NCBI RefSeq assembly: GCF_001905345.1
Contig: NZ_LFBV01000001.1
Coordinates: 259,321 to 323,320 of the forward strand
Direction: 5' to 3'
Source: Streptomyces uncialis
GTDB taxonomy: Bacteria; Actinomycetota; Actinomycetes; Streptomycetales; Streptomycetaceae
DNA: 64,000 bases
Shown here: piece by piece, positions 1-8,174 of the stretch
Layout: every line of letters starts with the position of its first letter
How positions within the stretch are numbered: position 1 is the first letter of the stretch
Position numbers and translations under genes: made by a program
The notes under the pieces: generated by a model
The model's database searches: none
What the model was told of the DNA's origin: nothing
The model's input: only the letters and a program-made list of their open reading frames with translations

Positions 1-1005
1 CTCTTCGCGATCTCCTACAACGACGGCGGGAAGTACTCGCTGCGGGTGCTGGACGCCCCGTACCGCGCCCTGCCGGTCCTCACGGTCGATGCCCCCACCA
101 GCGCCACCCGGGGCAAGGACCTGACCCTCAAGGGCACGCTCAAGGCCACGCTGCCGCTGCGCGCCGGGACGGAGGTGACGGTCACCCGCACCGACGCCGA
201 GTCCCCTGGCAGCAAGTACCTGGGCAAGGCGAAGACCGACTCACGGGGCGCGTTCAGTTTCAAGAACGCGCCGCCGTCGGGCGGCAAGGTGAAGTACACC
301 GTCGCGTACAAGGGAGATGCCGACCGTGCCGCGGTCAGCAAGTCCGACACGGTGTCCGTCTCCCGCGCCAAGCCCGCCCTGAAGCTCGACCGCGCGGGCA
401 AGGTGTACGCGTACAACAGCAAGGTCGCCTTCACCGCGAACCTCGGCAAGACGTACAAGAACCGTACGGTCAAGCTGTACTACGACGCCGCGGGCGACGG
501 GCGGGGCAAGATCCATCTGCGGACCGCCAAGGTCAACTCCCGTGGCAACCTCTCCGCGACCGTCACCCTCAAGCGGGACACCACCGTCTCCGCCGTCTTC
601 GACGGTGACACACGGACGTCCGCCCGCACCGTGACGAGCCGGGTGGGCACCAAGGTCAAGCTGAGCACCTGGATCACCCAGCACTACCGGACCGGTTCCC
701 TCAGCGGCAGGACGTACCACTACGTCCGCAAGAACAAGGCGCCCCTGTTCCACACGGCGATGACCTACAACAAGAACCGCAAGTACCGGTTCGACGTGCA
801 GGTCTGGTTCGACGGCCGCTGGAACTCGGCCGGCCCTGAGTACTTCGCCCTCGGCACGTCGGGCAGGTCGACCCTGGACATGGGCAAGCCCGGACGGGCG
901 GGCTACAAGCTGCGGGTGCGCAGCGTGTACGTGGACGGCGCCTACGGCGACTCCGTGAACGCCGGCACCGTCAGCACCTGGAAGTACATCTACACCACCA
1001 ACTGA
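1..1005 (+). CDS. Ig-like domain repeat protein, 5'-truncated by the window
   Basis: The reading frame is open from base 1, so the true start lies upstream. About 334 residues are visible. They form successive beta-rich Ig-like modules: a first one near residues 20-115 (VLTVDAPTSATRGKDLTLKG opening), a second one near 118-215, then a distinct C-terminal domain rich in Tyr, Lys and Trp that ends in YIYTTN. The composition is typical of secreted or cell-surface actinobacterial proteins. The N-terminal part, and any signal peptide or beta-propeller, is not in view. There is no LPxTG or LAxTG motif at the C-terminus, so it is not an obvious substrate of the sortases found later. Its function is unknown. 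A link to the ESX genes that follow is suggested only by position. Confidence 0.75.
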   Translation, partial: LFAISYNDGGKYSLRVLDAPYRALPVLTVDAPTSATRGKDLTLKGTLKATLPLRAGTEVTVTRTDAESPGSKYLGKAKTDSRGAFSFKNAPPSGGKVKYTVAYKGDADRAAVSKSDTVSVSRAKPALKLDRAGKVYAYNSKVAFTANLGKTYKNRTVKLYYDAAGDGRGKIHLRTAKVNSRGNLSATVTLKRDTTVSAVFDGDTRTSARTVTSRVGTKVKLSTWITQHYRTGSLSGRTYHYVRKNKAPLFHTAMTYNKNRKYRFDVQVWFDGRWNSAGPEYFALGTSGRSTLDMGKPGRAGYKLRVRSVYVDGAYGDSVNAGTVSTWKYIYTTN

Positions 1006-1492
1006 CCTGCCCACGCGTGCGGATGAGGTGGACATCGCATGTGCGGCGTCCGCCCTGGCGGGATGACTCCCCCAGCGCACGGCCTGTCGACCCTCCCACG
1101 CGCGCGGCCGAGGCCCCGACCGGACCCGCTCCGGCCGGGGCCTTCCCGCGCGCGTGGGCCGTGCGGGACGGGCGGGCGGGCCCGCCGACGCGGAAGAGGC
1201 TGATGGGTTCCGGCCGTCGGCCGATGCGATCCGGACAAGCCGGGGGTGGCGGGCCGCGAGCGGACGGCTGGGGGGAACCGGACGCGGCCGAAACGCGTTC
1301 TTCCTCGTAACGGCTGTCCCTGGGCACAACCGGGCGACGCGGACTCCGGCGCGGTCGAGCGAGGGCGGAAACCTCGCGACAGCGGGCGTCCGGATCGCGT
1401 ACAAAGGCGGGACGAAGGCATCAGGGCAGTCACGGCAAGGCAGTGACGCGGCTGTGCGGCGGTGCCGCACACGACTGTTCGGGGGTGGGTGC
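1006..1492. other. Intergenic region before the ESX genes
   Basis: The 487 bases between the Ig-like gene and the first ESX gene hold no convincing ORF. The first half carries the hairpin described at 1110-1144. The promoter of the ESX genes should lie in the second half (about 1300-1480), which is less GC-extreme, but I cannot pick out a clear -35/-10 pair. A GGGG-rich ribosome binding site sits at 1481-1489. Confidence 0.5.
1110..1144 (+). terminator. Hairpin terminator after the Ig-like gene
   Basis: Inverted repeat gaggccccgaccgg / ccggccggggcctt with a short loop acccgct, one imperfect pair in the stem and no long T-tract. This is the usual look of Streptomyces terminators. It lies about 105 bases past the stop of the Ig-like gene. 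Confidence 0.6.
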
Positions 1493-1825
1493 GTGAAGTT
1501 CGACATGGGTAGTACGACGCTGGGCGACCTCGGCAAGTCCACGACAGGGTCGAGTGACGACCTGGGGACGCTGATCCGGCAGCTCATCGCGGCGGCCGAC
1601 CCGCTGGAAGGCAAGTTCAACGGCGCGGGCAAGGCGGCCTTCGACTCGTTCAAGGCACGCGCGGACGAGATCACCGCCGCGCTGAACGGCTCGCTCGGGG
1701 CGATCCTCGGCGGCCAGGGCGGTATGGAGACCGCGTTCGGCACAGGTGACCAGGAGCAGGAGAGCAACGCCCAGCAGAACATGGGCTCCGCGAACTTCGA
1801 CGCCGCCCGCTTCGGCGCGCGCTGA
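1493..1825 (+). CDS. WXG100-like ESX protein (EsxB-like), 110 aa
   Basis: Small all-helical protein with no Cys, first of three small ESX-type genes. GTG at 1493 is chosen because a GGGGGTGGG site lies 4-12 bases upstream; an in-frame ATG at 1505 is the alternative. The predicted helix-turn-helix has FNG (about residues 42-44) where classical WXG100 proteins carry W-x-G. The C-terminal tail is Gly/Gln-rich and ends NFDAARFGAR, without an obvious YxxxD/E export signal. It is probably the heterodimer partner of the 103-aa protein encoded 17 bases downstream. The family assignment rests on size, helical pattern and context. Secretion by the EccC/EccD machinery further along is inferred. Confidence 0.75.
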   Translation: MKFDMGSTTLGDLGKSTTGSSDDLGTLIRQLIAAADPLEGKFNGAGKAAFDSFKARADEITAALNGSLGAILGGQGGMETAFGTGDQEQESNAQQNMGSANFDAARFGAR

Positions 1826-1842
1826 CCCAGCAGGAGTTGACG

Positions 1843-2154
1843 ATGGGACAGAATCTCGACCGCCGGTCCTACGACACGGGGGCGTCCTCCGAGGTCCAGG
1901 GCGGCTTGCAGGGGATCATCGCGCAGCTGGAGCGGGTCCTGGGCGACCGGGACACCGCGGTCAAGGCCGCCATGGCCGAGTTCCAGGCCGACGGGGTCTC
2001 CGACGAATACCACGGCAAGGAAGTCCGCTGGAACAAGGCGGCCAACGAGGTGCGGGAGATCATCCGCCTCGTCCGCGGCACGCTGGAACAGAACGACGGC
2101 ACCGCGCAGTCGACACTGGCCAAGGCCAAGGCCGCGGTCGACGCCATCGGCTGA
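1843..2154 (+). CDS. WXG100-like ESX protein (EsxA-like), 103 aa
   Basis: Begins MGQNLDRRSYDTGASS. ATG 1843 is preferred over the in-frame TTG at 1837 because AGGAG (1832-1836) lies 6 bases before it. The protein is a helical hairpin: helix 1 about residues 17-47, then a turn with YHG at about 57-59 where classical members have W-x-G, then helix 2 about 60-95. Length and layout match WXG100/Esx proteins, which dimerise and are exported as folded pairs by type VII systems. With only 17 bases to the preceding gene they are clearly co-transcribed and probably form one heterodimer. Substitution of the signature Trp in both partners is notable. Confidence 0.8.
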   Translation: MGQNLDRRSYDTGASSEVQGGLQGIIAQLERVLGDRDTAVKAAMAEFQADGVSDEYHGKEVRWNKAANEVREIIRLVRGTLEQNDGTAQSTLAKAKAAVDAIG

Positions 2155-2179
2155 CACACGGCTGGACGGGGGCTGATTC

Positions 2180-2596
2180 ATGACCGGATGGGACATCTCT
2201 CCGACCGGGGTCAAGGGCGTACTGGAGAAGACGGGTACGGCCGCCGAAGGGCTCGGCAAGGCGGGCACGACCCTTCAGACGGCGGTACCGGCCGCGGCGA
2301 AGGCGGCCGGCACCCTCAGCATGGGCGGGGGTGGCGGCGAGAGCGAGGGTCAGGGTCTCGTCGCGGTCGCCCTCAGCCAGTTCATGACGGCGCACACCGA
2401 GCGGCTCCAGAAGATCGGCGCCCGCGCCTCCGCCTCCCTGAACGGCGCCGCCAACGCGACCAACGCCTACCTCACCGGCGACCTGGAGCAGGCGGCCAAC
2501 GCCCAGCGCGAGGCCCTCAAGGAACCCAAGATCGACCTCCCGGGCCAGGGCCCGCCCCCGGGCCACCCGGCTGCCTACCACGCCGGTACCGGGTAG
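2180..2596 (+). CDS. DUF6507-family small protein with YxxxD motif, 138 aa
   Basis: Opens MTGWDISPTGVKGVLEKTG, which I recognise as the DUF6507 family found beside Streptomyces ESX genes. Residues 1-105 look like two long helices joined by a Gly-rich turn (GGGGGE near residue 52). Residues 97-101 read YLTGD, which fits the YxxxD/E export signal of mycobacterial ESX and PE substrates and sits at the end of the second helix as expected. A Pro-rich tail follows. I infer a third secreted or chaperone-like helical partner, perhaps for the large effector 54 bases downstream. ATG 2180 follows a GGGGGC site. Confidence 0.7.
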   Translation: MTGWDISPTGVKGVLEKTGTAAEGLGKAGTTLQTAVPAAAKAAGTLSMGGGGGESEGQGLVAVALSQFMTAHTERLQKIGARASASLNGAANATNAYLTGDLEQAANAQREALKEPKIDLPGQGPPPGHPAAYHAGTG

Positions 2597-2649
2597 CGAG
2601 CACACTGCGGAGCGGCACGCGGCACTGACCGGCACGGGCACGGGGGTCT

Positions 2650-5241
2650 GTGGTGAATGGCGGGGCGATCAATCCGGGGACGATTCCTCAGTTCACGGGG
2701 GATCTGGGGGAGTTGGAGGCGCAGCGGGGGCTGCTTCATGGGGCTGCGGGGCAGTTCCGTGATGCGGGTGCGGATGTGCATGCGCGTTTTCAGGGGTTGT
2801 CGGCGTTCTACACGGCGCCGGAGGCGGAGCGGTTGTTCGCGACGACGGGTCCGGTGAAGTCGGAGTCGGATGTGTTCGCGGATCAGCTGGAGTCGGTGAC
2901 GACGGCGTTGTCGGAGTACGCGGCGGAGGTCCGTCCGATCGAGGCGCGGCTGAAGCAGTTGAAGGCGGATGCGACGGCTTTTGTGTCCGGGATCAGTGGT
3001 GACAAGCACTGGAAGGACGACGGGGACAAGGTCGAGGAGAACAACGACCTGGTGAAGGATGTGAACGCGGCGGTGGCGGCGTTCTGGGAGGCGGAGCGGG
3101 CCTGCGCGAACAAGATCACGGCGCTGGTGTGCGGGACGCATTTCATCGCGGACGACGGCACGGGCAAGTCGAACATGTACGGGTTCAGTGAGAAGGACCT
3201 GGACGGTACGGAGGAGCTGCCGTGGGGTTCGCAGGTGGAGGAGTCCCGCCGCTGGTGGGAGGTCCATCATCATGTGGGGTCGTTCCTGAAGGGTGTGTTC
3301 GTCGACGGCCTGTGGGGGACGATCCGGGGTCTGGGGACGCTGGTCGGGGTCGACGGGTGGGACGCGGCGGGCCAGGCGTGGACGGGCCTGGCGAAGGTCG
3401 TCACCGGTCTGGCGATCACCGTCACGCCGGTGCTGGGGACGGTGTTCTGGACGTTGCCGGAGGAGAAGCTGCCGGGGTGGTTCCGTGAGTCGCGGACGGC
3501 GGTGAAGGAGACCGGCAAGGCGTTGGTGGCGTGGGACGAGTGGGGGAAGAATCCGGCGCGGGCGGCGGGTGCGACGACGTTCAACGTGGTGACGACGGTG
3601 TTCACGGGTGGTGCGGGCGCGGCGGCGAAGACGGGCTCGGTCGCGAAGGTGATCTCCGCCCTCGGCAAGACGGGCCGCCTCCTGGACCCGGTGACCTATA
3701 TCGCGAAGGGCGGCAAGGTAGTCACCGTGAAGGTCGGTGATCTCCTGGCGGGTCTGCGGAACGTGGACGCGGGCGCCCGGATCAACATCCCCGAACCCGC
3801 GACCCCGGCCCCGGTGGCAGGCGCCGACGACGCGGCACGCGCAGGCACAGGCCCGGACCCTTCCCACACGGTGCGGTTGCCGGACGACGCGAACGGCAGC
3901 CCGCAGTACCTCGACACGAACACCGGCCAACTCCTGGACGCGGCGGGCAACCCGAAGCCGGACGTGATGCCGCGCGATGTGACCAACCCGGACCGCTCGG
4001 GTGCGGAGGTCCCGCCGGTGCGGTCGGAGACCCCGGTCCAGGTGGGCGCACGGGAGCCGGCGCTGGTGGGCGCGGGACCGGTGGCGGGGACCATCGACAA
4101 CGCGGCGGGCGGCGCACCGGGCGGGGTGACCCCGGGTGCGACGACCCCGGGTGCCGGTACGCCTGGTGGGGTGACGCCGGGTGGTGGTGCTGTTCCGGGG
4201 GCGGTGACGCCGGGTGGGGGTGCGGTCCCGGGCGGCGGAGGGCTGGACGGCCTGCCGGGCGGCGGGGCGAACAACCTCCCGGGTGGCGGTGCGGGCCAGC
4301 TTCCCGGCGGCGGCGCGGGCCAGCTCCCGGGCGGCGCGGTGGACAACCTCCCGGGCGGAGGCGCGAACAACATGCCCTCCAACAGCCACATCGACAGCCC
4401 GGCCAATGGCCGAGGGAGCTACGCAGAGCCAGGAACAGGGGCCGGTTCCACTCCTGATGTGACCCACAGTGGCGGAAGTCATTCTCCTGGGGAGGGGCCG
4501 CCCCTGCCCCACCAGGGGTCAGGTCCTGACCAGGGTGGCGGTGGGCGCGATCACCAGGCTCCTGGTTCCGCGGCCACGCCGGAGGACGCACTGCCCCCCA
4601 CGGTACGTGTAGGGGAGGACGGCACTCCCCCGCCAGCGGGTGCGGGAGAAAAACTCTTGGACCAGATCGACCCCACAGGTCCAAGGGCCACGGTGGTCGA
4701 CGGGTTCATCACGCATGTCGATGGTCGGCCGGTTGCCCAGTTCCTTGAAGAACTGTCGCGCTCTCGCTCCTCGGAGTATTTGCTGGCCAAGGAGAACAAA
4801 ACATTTCCCAGGGCCCAGACCGGTGCCTGCGTGGGTGCTGTGATGGATCTGCGTACAGGGACTGTTATCGAGGGGATCAATGGTCCTTCCTCGCTGAGGA
4901 TTCCAGTGGAGGAGCTGCACCCTGCTCTCCTGGACCGGTTCCGCCGACTGGAAGCTCATCCGTTGCATGAATCGCTCGACAACCCGCTCGGCCACGCGGA
5001 AGTCAAGGCCGTCAACGAACTGCTGTGGATGCGAACCCGCCAGGGTCTCTCTGCTGATGCCTCCGTCATACGGGAGATGCGTGCTTCGGTAGAATTTCCG
5101 TTCCTCAAGCACAAGGAAACGGGACTTCGGGGCCGTGGGGCGCCCTTCTGCTGGAACTGCGCGAACATGCTTGAGGGTCTGCCCAGCAGCCACGGACGAT
5201 ACAATGGATACCCTCCGAGTGACGAGAATTGGACGCCCTGA
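2650..5241 (+). CDS. ESX-type polymorphic toxin with C-terminal YwqJ-like deaminase domain, 863 aa
   Basis: Three-part protein. Residues 1-300: helical, WXG/LXG-like targeting module with two short hydrophobic stretches (near 250-275 and 315-335). Residues about 470-580: Gly/Pro linker with tandem GGVTPG and LPGGGAN/Q repeats. Residues about 670-863: a compact domain with a HAE motif (H782, E784) and CWNC (C834, C837), the zinc and proton-relay signature of the cytidine deaminase fold. The surrounding residues resemble YwqJ-type toxins. The predicted activity is deamination of a nucleic acid or nucleotide base in a rival cell; the substrate is unknown. The stop overlaps the start of a YwqK-like immunity gene. 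Codon choice changes along the gene: G-ending codons at the start, mixed A/T-ending codons after about 4390. GTG 2650 or GTG 2653 may be the start. Confidence 0.85.
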   Translation: MVNGGAINPGTIPQFTGDLGELEAQRGLLHGAAGQFRDAGADVHARFQGLSAFYTAPEAERLFATTGPVKSESDVFADQLESVTTALSEYAAEVRPIEARLKQLKADATAFVSGISGDKHWKDDGDKVEENNDLVKDVNAAVAAFWEAERACANKITALVCGTHFIADDGTGKSNMYGFSEKDLDGTEELPWGSQVEESRRWWEVHHHVGSFLKGVFVDGLWGTIRGLGTLVGVDGWDAAGQAWTGLAKVVTGLAITVTPVLGTVFWTLPEEKLPGWFRESRTAVKETGKALVAWDEWGKNPARAAGATTFNVVTTVFTGGAGAAAKTGSVAKVISALGKTGRLLDPVTYIAKGGKVVTVKVGDLLAGLRNVDAGARINIPEPATPAPVAGADDAARAGTGPDPSHTVRLPDDANGSPQYLDTNTGQLLDAAGNPKPDVMPRDVTNPDRSGAEVPPVRSETPVQVGAREPALVGAGPVAGTIDNAAGGAPGGVTPGATTPGAGTPGGVTPGGGAVPGAVTPGGGAVPGGGGLDGLPGGGANNLPGGGAGQLPGGGAGQLPGGAVDNLPGGGANNMPSNSHIDSPANGRGSYAEPGTGAGSTPDVTHSGGSHSPGEGPPLPHQGSGPDQGGGGRDHQAPGSAATPEDALPPTVRVGEDGTPPPAGAGEKLLDQIDPTGPRATVVDGFITHVDGRPVAQFLEELSRSRSSEYLLAKENKTFPRAQTGACVGAVMDLRTGTVIEGINGPSSLRIPVEELHPALLDRFRRLEAHPLHESLDNPLGHAEVKAVNELLWMRTRQGLSADASVIREMRASVEFPFLKHKETGLRGRGAPFCWNCANMLEGLPSSHGRYNGYPPSDENWTP

Positions 5242-5615
5242 TGACTGTGCCGGACATGATCGACATCGATGGTCCCGATGTGGACATGGATGACGGTTTG
5301 CGTCTCTTCTACAAAGGTGAGCTGTACACGGGCGAAGTGGTGGAATACCTCGGTGACGCGTTGGTCAGTCAGGAGACCTATGCGGAAGGTCGGCCCAATG
5401 GTCGCACTCGGCAGTGGTACGAGGACGGTGTGTTGCGGGCCGAGGGTACTCACACCGGAGGTCGTCTCAAAGGGGAGTTCAAGGAATGGCACCCCAACGG
5501 AGTTCTGAAGTGCAGGCAGCTCAACAGTGAGAACGGGATGTCGGTACTGGAGGACGACCGCTGGGACGAGGACGGGCAGCAGATCCAGGCGCGTCGGTAC
5601 TCGTCTCACGGGTGA
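5241..5615 (+). CDS. YwqK-like immunity protein for the deaminase toxin, 124 aa
   Basis: Repeats of the MORN/YwqK type are visible: YAEGRPNGRTRQWYEDGVLR, then GGRLKGEFKEWHPNGVLK, then EDDRWDEDGQQ. In Bacillus, ywqK neighbours ywqJ and is the proposed antitoxin, so the pairing here supports both calls. ATG 5241 shares its A with the toxin stop (TGATG), implying translational coupling; a TTG at 5229 would add four residues. The protein is acidic and cytoplasmic, fitting a toxin-neutralising role. Its base composition matches the C-terminal toxin domain rather than the other ESX genes, so the two probably moved together. Confidence 0.85.
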   Translation: MTVPDMIDIDGPDVDMDDGLRLFYKGELYTGEVVEYLGDALVSQETYAEGRPNGRTRQWYEDGVLRAEGTHTGGRLKGEFKEWHPNGVLKCRQLNSENGMSVLEDDRWDEDGQQIQARRYSSHG

Positions 5616-5732
5616 TGGCCCACGGTCCGGCGAGTTCACCTGGTTCGGGTGCAGTGACGAACGCGGGTTCGCGACTCCGGAATTGATCGACGGTAGGGGA
5701 TCTGGTGGGCTGACTGGGAAGGCATACCTCTG

Positions 5733-6302
5733 ATGAGCCGGCCCCAATGGCCTCCCGCCGGGGATACGCGTGGCCTCGATGCCGTCGGGCTCGATCTCAG
5801 TAGGGCGGATCTTTCCGGACGTGACTTCGGTGAAGCGTGGTTCACCGGTGCCACGATGCGCGAGGTCAGGCTTGTCGGTGCGGAGTTGTACCGGGCGGAC
5901 ATGCAGGGGGCGGATCTGCGGGGCGCCGATCTCACGTCGGCCTCGCTGGTGCGGGTCAACCTCGATGACGCCGTGCTGATCGGTGCGGTGCTCGACGGCG
6001 CGGATCTGGTGAAGGCGTCGCTCTACGGTGCGGACGCGACGGACGCGCGCTGTCGGGGCACACGTTTCCAGGGGTCTTCCCTTCTGAACGTGGACTTCCG
6101 CGGTGCGGATCTGACGGACGCGGTCGTCGTGGAGAACTCCTTCAAGGTGCGGGTGGATTCCCGTACCGTGGTGAAGGGGCTGACGGGGTCGGTTTTCGGG
6201 CCGGTCGAGTTCGTCACCGACGCGGGGTTCCGGGAGATCGCCGGGCAGGAACTCGCGCGGTGGATCGCCGAGCGCGGGGGAAACGTGCGCGTGCTGTCCT
6301 GA
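5733..6302 (+). CDS. Pentapeptide-repeat protein in the ESX locus, 189 aa
   Basis: Residues about 15-135 are pentapeptide repeats of the A(D/N)LxG type (for example GADLRGADLTSASL and GADLTDAVVVENSF), expected to fold as a right-handed quadrilateral beta-helix. The last 45 residues are a short helical cap. It follows the immunity gene by 117 bases and precedes the small membrane gene by 48. Pentapeptide proteins can mimic DNA or act as immunity or scaffold factors, and nothing here singles one out. A second immunity gene or an ESX accessory protein are both possible. ATG 5733 is the first Met of the open frame. Confidence 0.7.
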   Translation: MSRPQWPPAGDTRGLDAVGLDLSRADLSGRDFGEAWFTGATMREVRLVGAELYRADMQGADLRGADLTSASLVRVNLDDAVLIGAVLDGADLVKASLYGADATDARCRGTRFQGSSLLNVDFRGADLTDAVVVENSFKVRVDSRTVVKGLTGSVFGPVEFVTDAGFREIAGQELARWIAERGGNVRVLS

Positions 6303-6350
6303 CGGGGTGCCACAGGCCGATCCGGGCGGTCGGACGACGGGGAGCGGGAG

Positions 6351-6680
6351 ATGGCGGCGCAGGACTACGACAGTCAGTTGCTGGAGTCCGTGGTGATCCG
6401 GCGGCGGCGGATGCGGGACGCCCTGCTGTTCGGGGCGGAGCGGTACCGGCGGGCCGCCGACGAGCGGGTGGGCAAGGTGCTCGCCGGGCTCGTCATCGCC
6501 GCCGTGCTCTGTGCCGGCTGCGTGGGCTGGTCGTTCGTCGTGAACCGGCTGCTGGAGGACGACAAGTCCAAGTCCCAAGGCCCTGCTGTCGTCTCCGTCG
6601 TCGACGAGGGACCGTACGGCCTTCGTCACGGCTCCGGGAGCGGTGCTTCCGGGGCCCCTGGTACGGGCGTTGCCCGGTGA
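6351..6680 (+). CDS. Small single-pass membrane protein of the ESX locus, 109 aa
   Basis: Residues 1-40 are charged (VIRRRRMRDALLFGAERYRR), followed by one transmembrane helix near residues 43-64 (GLVIAAVLCAGCVGWSFVV) and an outer tail rich in Ser and Gly. A strong GGAGCGGGAG site precedes ATG 6351. It ends 13 bases before EccD, so it is co-transcribed with the channel genes. I do not recognise a named family. A stub resembling the N-terminal membrane anchor of EccB without the periplasmic domain is one possible reading, but I have no direct evidence for it. Confidence 0.7.
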   Translation: MAAQDYDSQLLESVVIRRRRMRDALLFGAERYRRAADERVGKVLAGLVIAAVLCAGCVGWSFVVNRLLEDDKSKSQGPAVVSVVDEGPYGLRHGSGSGASGAPGTGVAR

Positions 6681-6693
6681 TAGGTTCGGTCGC

Positions 6694-8058
6694 GTGGTGA
6701 GCGGGGGAACGAGAAGCCGTACCGTCCTGAGCAGGGTCACCCTGGTCGGTGAACGACGGCGCATGGATCTGGTGCTGCCGTCCCAGGAACCCATCGGACG
6801 GCTGCTGCCCGATGTCATCAGACTGCTCGACGACCGGGTGGCGAGCCAGCCGCAACTGCGGCATCTGGTGACCGCCGACGGTTCAGTCCTCGCCCAGGAC
6901 AGCACCCTGGAGGACGCGGGCGTGCCGGACGGCGCGGTGCTGCGGCTGGTCCGCGTCCAGGACGCGCCCTCCGCCCCGGTCGTCCATGACGTCACCGACG
7001 AGGTCGCCGAGGATCTCGACGTACGGGCCTGGCGCTGGCGTCCCGCCGCGCGGCGGGCGACCGCCGGAGCGGGACTGGTCGGCTGGGCCCTGGCCGCCGG
7101 GCTTCTCGCCCGTGGCGCCTTCGACGCCCGGACGGTCGCCACCGCCCTGCTCGCCACGGCCGCCGTCACCGGTGGCGGCGGGGCGATAGCCGGACGGCGC
7201 GGCAAGGCGGGCCTCGCGACCGCGCTGCTCGCCGTCACGGGAGCCGTCGCCGTCCTCGGTGCGTGGACCCTCGCCGACGCCCAGGGCTGGGACGGCACCG
7301 CACGGCTCGCGGTGGTCGCCGTGGCCGTCGTCGTCTCCCTCGCGCTGCTCGGTCTCTTCACCCCGCTGGGGCGCGGCGGACTCGTCGGTGCCGCCGCGAC
7401 CCTGGTGATGACGACGGTGTGGGAGGTCGTCGCCGCCACCCAGGACGGCGCACTGACCGTCACCCAGCAGGCCCGCACCGGAGCCGTTCTCGCGGTGGTG
7501 TCCGTGGTCGTCCTCGGACTGCTGCCCCGGCTCGCGCTGTCCGCCGCAGGTCTGACCGGTCTGGACGACCGCCGCTCCCGTGGCGCGTCCGTCAGCCGCT
7601 ACCAGGTGTCCACCGCGCTCGGCGCCACCCACCGGGGCCTCGCGCTGGCGACCGTCGTCGTCGCGGTGTCCGCCGCGGCGGCCGGGGTGCTGGCGCTGCG
7701 CGATCCGAACGTCTGGACCGTGCTGCTGGCAGTCGACACCGCGCTGGTGCTCTGGCTGCGGGCACGGGCCTTCCCGCTCGTCGCCGAGGTCGTGGTGCTG
7801 CTGCTCGCCGGCGGAGCCGTCGCGCTGCGCGCGGTGCTGGTGTGGAGCGGGAACGCGGGGGCCGAGGGCCCCCTCGCGGTGCTGGTGGTGCTCGCGGTCC
7901 TGCCGCTGCTGGCCCTCGCCGTCCAGCCCCCGGAGGACGTCCGGGTACGGCTGCGCAGGGCCGGTGACACCGCCGAGTCCTTCGGTGTGATCGCCCTGGT
8001 GCCGCTGCTCATCGGGGCGTTCGGGGTGTACGGGGATCTGCTCGACACGTTCGCGTGA
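6694..8058 (+). CDS. eccD: Type VII secretion integral membrane protein EccD
   Basis: An N-terminal ubiquitin-like domain (about residues 11-90, SRVTLVGERRRMDLVLPSQE, with VPDGAVLRLVRV near its end) is followed by a cytoplasmic linker and about eleven hydrophobic helices from residue 118 to the C-terminus. This is the EccD/YukD-fusion layout, and about 454 aa is close to the usual length. EccD forms the bulk of the ESX membrane channel. GTG 6694 (or 6697) is preferred because longer versions run into the upstream gene and add no conserved sequence; the ribosome site is weak. The stop is followed by 116 bases before the ATPase gene. Confidence 0.88.
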   Translation: MVSGGTRSRTVLSRVTLVGERRRMDLVLPSQEPIGRLLPDVIRLLDDRVASQPQLRHLVTADGSVLAQDSTLEDAGVPDGAVLRLVRVQDAPSAPVVHDVTDEVAEDLDVRAWRWRPAARRATAGAGLVGWALAAGLLARGAFDARTVATALLATAAVTGGGGAIAGRRGKAGLATALLAVTGAVAVLGAWTLADAQGWDGTARLAVVAVAVVVSLALLGLFTPLGRGGLVGAAATLVMTTVWEVVAATQDGALTVTQQARTGAVLAVVSVVVLGLLPRLALSAAGLTGLDDRRSRGASVSRYQVSTALGATHRGLALATVVVAVSAAAAGVLALRDPNVWTVLLAVDTALVLWLRARAFPLVAEVVVLLLAGGAVALRAVLVWSGNAGAEGPLAVLVVLAVLPLLALAVQPPEDVRVRLRRAGDTAESFGVIALVPLLIGAFGVYGDLLDTFA

Positions 8059-8174
8059 GGGAGGTGGCCCCCGGGGGCCACGGGCCCGCTGACCGTAGAG
8101 GCACGGCGGTCGGCGGCCCGGACAGCTCAGACAGTTCGTGCAGGCGTGTGGTTCGCCCCAGGGGGTGCGGTGTT

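Noticed and set aside
1..1005. Ig-like protein considered as a sortase substrate
   Set aside because: No LPxTG/LAxTG signal, membrane helix or charged tail at its C-terminus.
241..2268. A 675-codon minus-strand frame across the first ESX genes
   Set aside because: It crosses the terminator and several well-supported plus-strand genes; composition is random for this GC content.
4956..7478. An 840-codon minus-strand frame under the toxin end, immunity, pentapeptide and eccD genes
   Set aside because: Low-complexity antisense frame without any recognisable domain.
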